56,141 nt of DNA, from positions 594,945 through 651,085 of the forward strand of contig NW_014577102.1 of NCBI RefSeq assembly GCF_000485595.1, given 5' to 3'. The translations under genes were made by a program, and so were the position numbers. Shown one piece after another: positions 11,792 to 23,700 of the stretch (position 1 is the first letter of the stretch; the number at the start of each line of letters is the position of its first letter). Origin of the DNA: Priapulus caudatus (lineage: Eukaryota; Priapulida; Priapulimorpha; Priapulimorphida; Priapulidae). A model generated the notes under the pieces. The model had not been told where the DNA came from. It worked only from the letters and a program-made list of their open reading frames with translations, and did not search any database.

Positions 11792-14700
11792 AGAGAGAGA
11801 GAGAGACGAGAGAAGAGAGAGAGAGATCGAGAGAGATAGCAGAGAGAGGAGAAGAGAGAGAGACGAGCAGACGAGAGAGCAGGAACGAGAGCCGTACGGC
11901 GTTCTTAGCGATTGGGAGATAGCGGAGGAAGCAGACACGCGAGAATGAGACTAAGGAGGTAGGCCAAGTCAGAGAAGAGAGAGGAGAGCACGACGCGACC
12001 AGACAAGAAATACCAGATAAGAGAGAGCAGAAAGGGAAGTATATGCCACGAGAGAACTAGCAGAGAGATAGCAAAGCTAGAGAGACAAGAGAGACGACGG
12101 AGAAAGAGAGACGAGATGATGAGAGAGAGCAGAGAGACGAGTAGCAGAGAGAGCAGGGAGAGAGCATAGAGCAGAGAGAGGATGGAGAGTACAGACGATA
12201 GAGAGAGAGAGAGAAGAACGAACGAAGAGAGTGGGAGACACTGAGGAGCGGCATGCAGGCAGGAAAGTTAGGGCTGTAGAGTGGACGCCGAAATATAATT
12301 GGGCGTTGAGCGAGGGACGAGGGAGGCAATGGATAAGGACGGGAGGAACAAATAAGTTAGGAGTTTTGCACCCTACATGTGCTATCGGGTGCTCCTCGAC
12401 GCAAGTTGTATTAATATGTAGTTATTCCTTGTCATCCGTTAATTTCTCGTATGTTATAGGATTTTGTGGCACAGCGCGTGCGCGCGCTATATACTTGTTG
12501 TGTAATTCAGCTGGAGGAGCACTCTGAAACGATCATTACAGAAAATTATGGCAATAATTAACTGTGCCTAAAGAGAGTAATGAGCAACATTACAAGACTT
12601 TGTTTGGATATAAGAACACATTTCGTGTTTAGTTACCTATAATGTTACTATTAAAAAAGTCTCTAAGTGCGTGTGCGCGGCGGCCTGACAAGACAGATGT
12701 GACGTCCAATGACAGTGTTCCGCGTCCACGAGGCGTTGAAATGAAATATGCCGTGGACCCGTGTTTGTTGATGTCTTTGATTCACACGATCAATAAAATG
12801 GCCACAAATTTCAAACCTTTGTTTCACAAATAAATTTGCATTTTATTTTTACGATGTACACTTTAATAAAAATTGGTGATCGCCGCGCACCAAACACATT
12901 GCGGACCCGCGACAAAAAAACGGCGATGGACAGGACTTTATAGCGGTGGCGCAGTACCATCGCGCTAACCAAGAAGCGGAAACTCGAAGACCCCCAGCCG
13001 TGAACAGAAGGTTTTGAACAGCATCGCACACAAACATGCGGCGTGGTGATTGGAACTCACAAAATACAAGATTATGTCAAGATTTTAAAGTAACATCTGA
13101 GGTAGCGGTATCATAAATAGGAACTTAGCATTAAAGATATCAAAATGTTACAGAACGGAACATGTGGAAGTGCTCACACGTTTGCCACACGTTTTGGTTA
13201 CTGTTTCATTTCGTGGTCAAATAGTGAAACAGCTTTGATCAACAACAGTGACACTAGCGTATCAGTAGGCCTAGTCACGAGTCCATAAGGGTTCTACGCG
13301 TAGCTATGTCCACACGGCAGGGTACTAGGCCAGTAACGTACCCTGGGCGCTGGTACGGTCGCCGTATAACCGGAACGACCACTGGTCACTTAATGGTTAA
13401 GATTAGGTTTCGTGTGTTAGGGCGGGTGCTGTAAGGCGACTCCCGAGAAACTCCGTTAGTGGAGTAGGCGAGGTACGTCCGGCATAAATGACTTAGATAG
13501 TACCAGGGACGTTCCGCAGTACACCGCGGCTGGAGCATGACGACCCCTCTTCAGCCAAACAGTACTTATAGGCTCCCCTAGAGCGCTAGTAACTGCTGAG
13601 AGGGTCTATGTCCCCCCAGGTACTAGCGGAAACGTCACCCTGGGTACGGTACCAGTAACCGGTATACGCGTCCGGCATGTGACCCTGGGAAGAGAGAGAC
13701 CCTCTATGAGCCCTAGTACTAGTAGCAAGGGTCCTCCCAACTACGTGCGCGCTACATATTATTAGGCGCTGGCGCCATTCGTAAATTACGTCGGCCCGTT
13801 TCAAATCGTTAGAACGCCCCGTTTAATTAGCTCGTCCGCCCGATTCAAATTCCACGACCACAATAAAAAAGTTTCAGCACGAGCTTGCATGGAACAGAGA
13901 TGTCGCAGTGCAAGAATTCCCATCCGCGAGGACACCTTCTCGGAAGTGCTCGTGTATATTTTATCAAAGTATCCGAACGCAGCACTGCAGACTCAAGCAC
14001 ACAATACACAACAGTTAGCCTGTCCGCGAACCCCAACACTAACCTGTACAAACGCCGACTGCGGCTATCTATATATACAAGAACGCCGCCCCCAAATACC
14101 GTCCTATGGTGTGGTGGCAGATTTTACGCATTAATTAGTGGTACGGTAAAAAAACACGCCCCCCGGACCCCCCTAGATACCCCTTCCTTCCCCCCTTTAG
14201 CCCCCCCCCCCACCTCCCCTCCCCCCTGTTTCAATTTCATCCTGGGGAGAACCCTGAGTAGTAGCTATTCTCAACACGAACCTTTCTCCGCTATCCTGGA
14301 ACTTACTATGTATCACAATACTCTGTATTAAAGTAATATAACGTGTTACAAAAATTCGAAGTGACGGGCGGCGGATATGTTGAGCGCCATTTTTGTTGAC
14401 CTGTGACGTACGCATTCCCAATGCACATAGCGTTCGGTGGTGCCCGAGGCACAGCCGAGGTGGGCCGAACGCTATGGCCATACGCAATGCTATCATCAGT
14501 GATTTTGTAAACATGGACGCTCGTGATAAGGAACTTTTTGTCAGGGCTGTCCTCGAGCGTCTGTGATTAGTACGTGTGTTTTACTCTATTTCCATGTTTA
14601 GTCTGTGGCCGTGGTTACACCGCTGACACCTCCATTTCATCTGGCGTCCAAAACATACGGGCTGCACAAATGTTTACGTCATTGCTTGACTCCTGGATGA

Positions 14701-17700
14701 CATTTACGGCACGTAAATGATACGTTGATACATATCAACAACTGATTTCAAGTCTTGCTTGTAATGTAACCAGCAGTGACATTGGACAAACTAATACGCA
14801 TTTGGCTATAAGGTAATGTACTTATTAACTACACAAGGTGCTAGTTACTCTAGCATTCGTCAACATTGCATAATCGATGGGCCTATTATTCCTTTAATAC
14901 AGAGTATTGTGATACATAGTAAGTCCCAAGATAGTGGAGAAAGGTTCGTGTTTAGAATAAACCCAGTTTGGAAGTTGTAGTCTCGAAAAACGCACCATAA
15001 AACTGAATCACTCAGGGGCTCCTCCAAAGAAAAGAATAGGCTCGCGTTGTGACCCTACTCTTGTTGGGTTACATTATTGTATCTAGGACACTCCAACTTC
15101 CAAAAAACCACAGGCACTTGGAGCGTTTCAATAAAATATAATGCTAAATAAATACGAAATCTATTTACTACCAAAGTCTTAATGTTTCTCTACATTCTTT
15201 CACCTATTATTGCCGACAATTTCCTGTAAATGCCGTCCAAATGCTCATCTGCAACAAACGCTGGCTGCCGCTGCACACTGACAGTGACACAAATATAGAG
15301 TAATATATAAATTATATATATTACAGGGTGCGAAATTAACGGGAGTCCGGAGTCAAATACTTCCTGATTTACTGTCGGACTCCGCTACGCGGCAGCACCA
15401 GATTGTTACTATGGGATGCTGGGGGCTGTTGGGGATATTAGGTATCGAATTATATGCAGTGTGTATTGTGTTTCCAGCGTGCTACACAGAGTAAAATCCA
15501 TTCATACATCCATCAACCTCTCCGAAATGCTAGTAAACTAAACGTTATTCTGACTTTTCACAGTGTCACTCACTTAACTAATAATTGCTTTAGGTAGCCA
15601 CTTAAATTATCTGTTACAAAGTGAGATTTATTCAAACATCATTTATACAGGTAACTTTCATTCACACGTCACTCACACATGGTCCCATTCAATTATATCT
15701 AATTCTAGTCTATCCCTCATTCATTCGTGTATATATTGTAGACAGCTTTAACCAATCTTTATACATTAACCAATCTTCCATTGCCATTCATTCACACATA
15801 ATTTTTGTGTGTAATTCCTCTTCACAGAGTACCGTTGATTCTCATGATATTCCCATGCACTGAGCACCATATTAACTCAGCCATTATTCGCTTTGAGTGC
15901 CAATATTTCTAACAGAGTATGATGCACTCACACACATCTCTCATTTAGAGTAATAGTGATTCACTTATCATTTTCTCATTTAGATGCTATTAAATTATGT
16001 AAGTAGTTTCAGCATGATGGTACAATTAACCTCTCCAGCTTGTATTATATCAGAGATTAACTGCAAACTGTGGTTCCTACAGGAAAACTATAAAGCATTG
16101 GTTACTGCACTAGACCACAATGACTGGACCATGCATTGCATGCAAATAAAGGTGTGGTAACTGCTGCTCTAAAAAATACTGGTCCTTCGCATCTCATTCT
16201 CTCAGTGGTATTTATGTACCAGAGTTCATACAATCATGCAATTTATTATTGCATATATTGCATATATAGCATATATTGCATATATTGCAATTAAATATGC
16301 AATTTATTATTAATACCAATTGGAATACCAAACTTGTTTATACATAATTATGTAATATTTTAGTTCATAATTGGTAATAATTTACGATTTTGTCCTGATA
16401 TTATTGTGCAATTTAAAAATATCAGCTTACACACATGTTTGCCTCATATATCATTATGATTTACAAATATTGTATCAAAACATATTCTTGCCTGCAGAAA
16501 ATAAAAATGATAAAGATTATGCACCATGCTCACAAATCAAAACTGCCACAAAAAACGCTCAGCAAACAAATGAAACAAATGCATAGGCATTATAAGCTCT
16601 GAATATAATACACAAAGCTTTTTGGAGTTAGTAGCAACAACACCGGCGTAAAACATTAAGAGAACATCTCCATTCAGACCATCTCACCTAACTCTGAATA
16701 CACACGGTAACTACTGCCATAGTCGATAGCTACGTTAACATGAATATTAGAGGGCACTAAAGGGACTTAGCTTTATATAGAAAAGCATGAGTAGCATGTT
16801 AATGTGGATCCCACTGCGCACAGGAGATAAATCACACACATCCACCTCAGCATTCAATACTACTAAAAATATATGCTATGTAATACTGAACACGTACAAT
16901 TCCCAATTCATGAAAACGGATCTATTGTAAAAGCTCCTATCTATTGGTGTGATTGTGGCCTGACCACTGTACAATATTGTACATCACGCTCCACACCGGT
17001 ACACTGGACGCCGGCATTAGGGGCTTACGTCAGTCAGTACGTACCACAAGGGCGCAATCTACAGCGAGCAAGCTATCAAACTGTTATGACTTATACATTT
17101 ACAACTGCTGGTTTTGATCTGCTTGCACGCAGTCTAAACGACCTGTCAATGGTGACAGCTGTTGCCTGAATCATACTATGATTAGTAGCAAACAAATGAT
17201 GAAGAAAATCGACAATCGGATCGTAATAAATTTGTTTTCGATCAGGTCATAAATGGAGAAATTCTCAACCGGTAAGCAAACTACTGCTGTCGTAGAATAT
17301 CAATTGGGTAAACAAAACAATGTGGTTAGAGTAATTTGTTAATTAATAAAAAGTATACAACAATCTCGGACAACCCATGATGTACTCACCGGTAACGTGC
17401 ACGTATACACACTCTTCTGTTCAGTGCAAGCAAAAGAAAATACACGCACTTTAAACATTAACTCAACCTCGTTAAGAAGATATCATGCTCCCAGAAGAAG
17501 TGACATCAAAATTGATATAGAGAATGCATCCACTCTCCTACACCTGGATAGTTACATATGCCTATTGCATAAAGATACTATTTATTAAGAATGTACTGCT
17601 ATTACTAACATTGACAATATTTTTAGTCGTACACACCACTATTAGCAGTACATCTGACGATACTGATAAAACAGTCATACAGACCTAACTATACACAAAC

Positions 17701-20700
17701 AATCTGTTACAAACATGAATGAACTCACATCACATATTTGCTAAATCCCATATTAAAGACATATATACAACATGCACATATTTATTTATTTATCTAATCT
17801 TTTTTGACTGCTTGACTCTACAGAGTCAGATCATGCACGAAACATTACACAGGCTGAACAATAACTGTAAACATTATTATAAAATAAAGACACTCACGGT
17901 CACGTTGACGTATCCTTCCGATCCCTCAGCATCTTCTTCCTCTGCTTCCGGCTGAAACAGTATGATGATAGAAATGTACAATAATTGTTATGCGCAATAA
18001 CTGTGCAAGAATGCTTACGTGCAATAGCACATTATACAAAGGTACGAGAATATTAACGGAGTCTCGGGGCATACAAAGATGCCTTGTAGTTGGATCACAA
18101 ATTCTTTACAGAGACAGCAAACGAACATTTTGTAGCTGGGTACCCAAGATACCGCATAATATAATACAGACATAATTTTCATCACTTGGGTATTACGTCG
18201 ACTATTAGATGTCACTTCAAACAGAAACGCCGAGAGAAAAAACTTTCAAGGCATGGTTTTTGATTCTACATTATAATACCTTGGTTTTAGTTTCGCGTTT
18301 CTGTACTGGCACCTCCGGCTGAGCCTTTTCAATTTTATTGAGATGGTGTGCTCGGTCTTTTACCGAAGGAGAGCCCCTACTGCTGTCACTGTCTGTCATG
18401 GCGACCTAGAAAATTGTGAAACAGTGCAACCCCATTATAATGCGATAATTTGAGTCCAGAAAATTCAATCATGTAAAATCCAGTGTAAAGTTATAGCGGG
18501 GTCATTATAAATTTAGTATTGTGTATTTATGTTAGTATTATACTAAGCTATTTGTGAAAAAAAAATTTTCTGACCAAGGCACATTCAGAATACATTCACA
18601 AGTCATTGCGCAAGACCGTAGAGCACGATTTTACTACACAAACGACCGAACCTCTCACATGCCACAGAATAAGCTTGAGAAATACCATCTGGATCCTTAA
18701 CCACGCCCTTACCAGAAATCGCTCCCGGATTCAAACATCCAAGAACCATTTCGCATCACGAAAAACACATTGCCGTTAGAAATCGCTCTCTCCCGCCCAG
18801 CATCCGTTAGTTCGGCGATATCGCGACCTACCCTGGTGAGACTCCGATATCGCGACCTACCCTGGTGAGACTCCGATATCGCGACCTACCCTGGTGAAAC
18901 TCTCGTGCATGGGAGGCTGGGAACTTTCCCGTGACGTAGACGACGTGGTGCTAGCCAAACTCATCGTGTCCACGGACTTAGCATCCTCCTCGCTCCTCGA
19001 TGGCTCAGCCTCCTCTGCCTGCAGGAGAAACAATGATGCACGCGAGGCTTGAAGCTAACGCTCGCCTGAGGCTAGTATTGTAAGGGCCAGTAGGCAGGGT
19101 TTGAAACCTATGCTCGCCTGAGGCTAGTATAAATCTGTAAGGGCCAGTAGCCAGGGTTTGAAACCAATGCTCGCCTGAGGCTAATATAAATCCGTAAGGG
19201 CCAGTAGCAAGGGTTTGAAACCAATGCTCGCCTGAGGCTAATATAAATCCGTAAGGGCCAGTAGCAAGGGTTTGAAACCAATGCTCGTCTGAGGCTAGTA
19301 TGAATCTGTAAGGACCAGTAGCATGTCTTAGTTGACCAACCCTGATGGCGAGTGCCGGTGATACTCAAATCCTGTAACTACTTTTTGTGTGACTGATCCC
19401 ATCTGATTTAAGTATTAAATTTGTACGTGCAAACGTGAATTTTATCACTCAATTAGCAAACGAAAAACTACGCACATCTGTCTTCGTTTAGATTTCGAGT
19501 ACAGACATGCTATAACGACTTGATCATGACACGGTACACGAGTATAGTATACAAACAATAGAAAATGACATAATTCCTTGTAGCATGCGAAAACATGCCC
19601 ATAATATATATAATTTTATATATATATATACATATCACGGGTTAATAATGACAAAATTTGTCATTATATAATCTACATACCAGCCTATCAATATTTCTGC
19701 CAGCAATACATTTATCTTTACTTTGAGTCAATTCTTCAGACATGTCATGAGAGATTCGCTTACCTCCCCCGACTCCTTCATATGCCTCTTTGGTGTGGCT
19801 TCTTCTACAAAATCCAGCTAAAATGCAAACAGAGATACAATCGATACCTAATCACAAGCATCCTAATCCTAAAGCCCGGCGCACACGTGAATTATTTTAC
19901 TCAAGTAAAATTCCGCATGCATCAAATTACTCAACGAAAATCCGCCGCACACGTGAGTAAAATGACTCATGCGTCATTTTACTTGAGTAAAATAACTCGC
20001 GTGTGCGTCGGGCTTAAGCAACACTAACCACGCCCAAGTCTACCCACACTACACAACCGTTCACGACACACAACTGCAACCCTGAACTACTCAGCTGAAA
20101 ACAAATACATCAACCGCCCCTCGTAAACACCACCACTATTTACACCGTTGCCGCGGCGACGAGCCGTGCACGAACCTTGGTTGGGTTGAGCTCTGGAGGA
20201 GACGCGTACACGGGCGGCGCCCTGTATCCGGGAGTCTCCCTCTCCTCGGGTGTGTAGACCGGGGGAGGCACGTAGGGAGGGAGCGCGTGCTCCTCTCTCT
20301 CGCTGGCCTCCTCTCTCACGCAGACCTCCTCCTCCTTCGGAGCCGCGGCTGTCGTCTGGGGAGGATGACGTACGAGTAAGCGTGCGAGAGTCTGCACGCG
20401 CTCTAGGTTGATGGCGTACACGTCCCGAGCGAAGCAGCCTCCCATGCCGCAAGCTCATGCCATCACCGTGTGCCATCGCGCACGTGTGCACCGGTGTTGT
20501 CACGTCGGGAACGTTCGAATACATTAGCGAGTGAACGAAGCGTGGAGGGGTCGCCACAGCGGGGAACAGAGTGAGAGTGAGGTTAAACATCACGGAAAAG
20601 TCTGATGTGCGTGTCTGAAGTGTCCGTTTAAACAAGAAGGGTTGATGCGCAGAACAAAAGCAGGTAAAGAATTTCCTCACAGATATTGTTGTGATTTATG

Positions 20701-23700
20701 TTTGGCACGATGGTGATTAAAGGTATAATAGGTCCATTGATTATGCAATGTTGACGAATGCTAGAGTAACTGGCACCTTGTGTAGTTAATAAGTACATTA
20801 CCTTATAGCCAAACGCGTATTAGTTTGTCCAATATCACTGCTGGTTACTAAGAAATGTCTAATTGAAATCCGCAGTCCAAAAATCAGTTGTTTACAGTTT
20901 CAAACCGCTGCCGGCGAAGCGGGTGTGATACAGATATATAGTGCACCGGACATTTTCGCACACATGCTCGGCCGTACGCAATGCTATCATCAGTGATTTC
21001 GTAAACATGGACGCTCGTGATAAGGAACTTTTTGTCAGGGCTGTCCACGTGCGTCCGTGATTAGTACGTGTGTTTTACTCTATTTCCATGTTTAGTCAGT
21101 GGCCGTGGTTACACCGCTGACACCTCCGTTTCATCTGGCGTCCAAAACATACGGGCCGCATAAATGTTTACGTCATCGCTTGACTCCTGGATGACATTTA
21201 CGGCACGTAAATGATACATTGATACATATCAACAACCAATTTCAAGTCTTGTTTGTAATGTAACCAGCAGTGATATTGGACAAACTAACACACGTTTGGC
21301 TATAAGGTAATGTACTTATTAAACTAAACAAGGTGCCAGTTACTCTAGCATTCATCAACATTGCATAATCAATGGACCTATTATTCCTTTACGAGTTGCT
21401 GGGAGCGATGTAGCAGATGTGCTGATGTGGTATCGCGGCATCTAAAACATGGCATTCTGGCGCATCAATATACATGCACTCAGCAACTGTACCTATTTTG
21501 AATGGCTCCCCATCACTGTAACTATAAATATTCATGAATGCATCACAAGTGTAACACATGTGTAGTTGTCGCCTCAGCTGTGGCTCAACAAGATCCTATT
21601 ATATTAACAAACACCAGACATTGCCTCACATCATCTTGCACCAGATACCAGCAAGTAGTGCTAGGTATATTTATCTACCCATAGAGTAATTACCCTTCCA
21701 GCTACCCACTAGATGTGTAGTATAGATCTGGTTAACCACCATAGCCATACCACTGAGGCTTCCCACATAGTGTGGTGGCACTCTGATAATATATCCTATA
21801 TGCAGGGCATGAAATTAGCACCAACCCACCGGCATGTGCCAGCAAATTATTTCGAGGGCCAGTAACATTGGCAAAACACCGGCCCTCCGAGTCGGTGGTT
21901 TCAGCCATGTTAGCGAGTACCTAGATTTTTATTTATAGCATTAATGAGCAAATAGCCTATATTACTGTTTTACCTGAAGGATATCACGCCATAATTTATC
22001 AACATTTTACAAATTTTAAATCGACAATGCAAGCGTGAAACATGACCATTGACAAAAACAATTCGGACATCATTCCCGATCTGCATTATAGTCTGTGCAA
22101 CAGCTACTACACGATGCCGCACATTACAACAACTTTCGGACAAGCAAGTCAGTGAAACAGTCTTATCTTTATTTTTGAAAAAAATAAATTGTGAGTGCTG
22201 GTAAAAAACTGCTGTTGCCCTCTGGAAAAGCTCTCAAAATCAGAATTTCATGCCCCGTGCACGTATCATTTTCAAAGGGAAAAATCCATCGAAATGGAAC
22301 CATATATGCCAGATATACATTCTCTTGTCGGACGGATACTAAACGGAGTTCCTCACCCGTGATTGGTTGGCGTCGGTGCGTACCAATGCTGCGAGTACAG
22401 CTGATTCGAGACTCGAGCCGGTATCGTCGCAAGCCGGCCGTGGCGTGGAGGGGACGCGATATTGCTTCTTGAGAACCATGATCTTCTCTCCATCCTGCAT
22501 ACGTAACAAGCACGCTGTATAAATAGTGCCTGTCCTCGAATAATATCTATGTAAAACTTACAATCATGTTCTATGGCTTTACGCATTGGTTTATGTATTT
22601 GCAATTCCTATTTCCTATTTCTTATTTACAGTTCCAATATATATATACAGGGTTCTCCCTACGTTGCGCAAACGGGGCGCGCGCGCCCCGTTTGGGAAAA
22701 CTCCCCCCTGTTTGAATTTCATCCTGGGGAGAACCCTGATATATATATATATATATAAATATTTCAAGGGTAAAAATATATTGTAATTGTGTCATGACCG
22801 TTAGTAGACCGAATAACTCGAATATTGCGAATAAATAGCGAGTCTATCAGCCCTCCTGCAGCGCCACAGATACAAGCGAGAACCAGGCTATTGTAAGACT
22901 CGCTCTGATTGGTCTGATTGTTTGTAAATGGCGAATGTAATTTACTAAAGTGAAATAAAGCGGGGCCTGAAAAACAATCTTTTAAGAAGTGAATAACGAT
23001 TGAAGTGAATGCATACACATATCAGTAGCAAGGTAAAGCCATGTAGAAGGGAACAGTAGGGTTTTTTTCACGCCAATAGCGGCGTACGGGCCGCATTAGC
23101 AGCGCATGCATTTTGCATGCGATCTCACGAAATTTCAATGAAACCCGTTCTGTCCCAATAACCCTCACCAAAATATAAAAAAGGTTATATGGGACAGAAT
23201 TATTCGGTCTAGACCGTTAGTTACTATAACTTACTTGGTTCTGTTTCACGGTTGCTATAGTATTGACAAAGTCCTTGAAAGCTTCCCTTGCAGTAGCTAT
23301 AGCACCAGAAAAAATATAATTGACATCGAAATATTAGGACATATGCGATGAAAAATGTATTTTTTTCTTCTTCTGGTACCTAGTTCACACGGAGTTCCGT
23401 ATAAGGGCGTCAGTCCACCCTCTGCATAGAAGTGGTGTAAAATAAACTAAACTCTACAACATGAGTTCAACATTGTAGTTAACATGCGTCTAAACAGAGG
23501 GAATTGCTCCGACCTGTGATTGGAGGATGAAAATAGACCCGCCCACTTTTCCATTTTTGGAGGATAAAAATAGACCCTGCCCACTTTTCCATTTTTGGAG
23601 GATAAAAATAGAATTTGTGACGTTTCGTTTCACCGGTCATAGCCGTGCGTGCATATTTGCTAATTAATTAGACTAATCACGCTTCAACAAACTCAAAATT

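Noticed and set aside
11640-12330. Ser/Leu-rich minus-strand open frames
   Set aside because: They translate a noisy GA/CT tract and contain no protein signal.
13586-14331. Open frames repeated at 13.6-14.3 and 40.2-40.8 kb, candidate transposase
   Set aside because: Identical because the DNA block is duplicated; they lie inside a 531-bp element with non-coding hallmarks and show no transposase motif.
17719-17740. A 12-nt SOWAH microexon (CAAATATGTGAT before gtgagt)
   Set aside because: The acceptor is weak and four residues cannot be tested for conservation; not annotated.
18816-19330. CRISPR-like array from the spaced repeats
   Set aside because: Units are contiguous tandem repeats without unique spacers, and the genome is animal.
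20140-20445. A separate gene starting MGGCFARD (possible N-myristoylated start) on the minus strand
   Set aside because: An in-phase acceptor with a strong pyrimidine tract at 20,356 lets SOWAH exon 3 continue into this frame, and the true N-terminal SOWAH domain is found upstream at 24,261-22,384. The MGGCF start is not needed.
22191-22513. Open frames on both strands near 22.2-22.5 kb
   Set aside because: Only the minus-strand frame bounded by splice sites at 22,494 and 22,384 is supported (SOWAH exon 3); the rest is transposon or chance.
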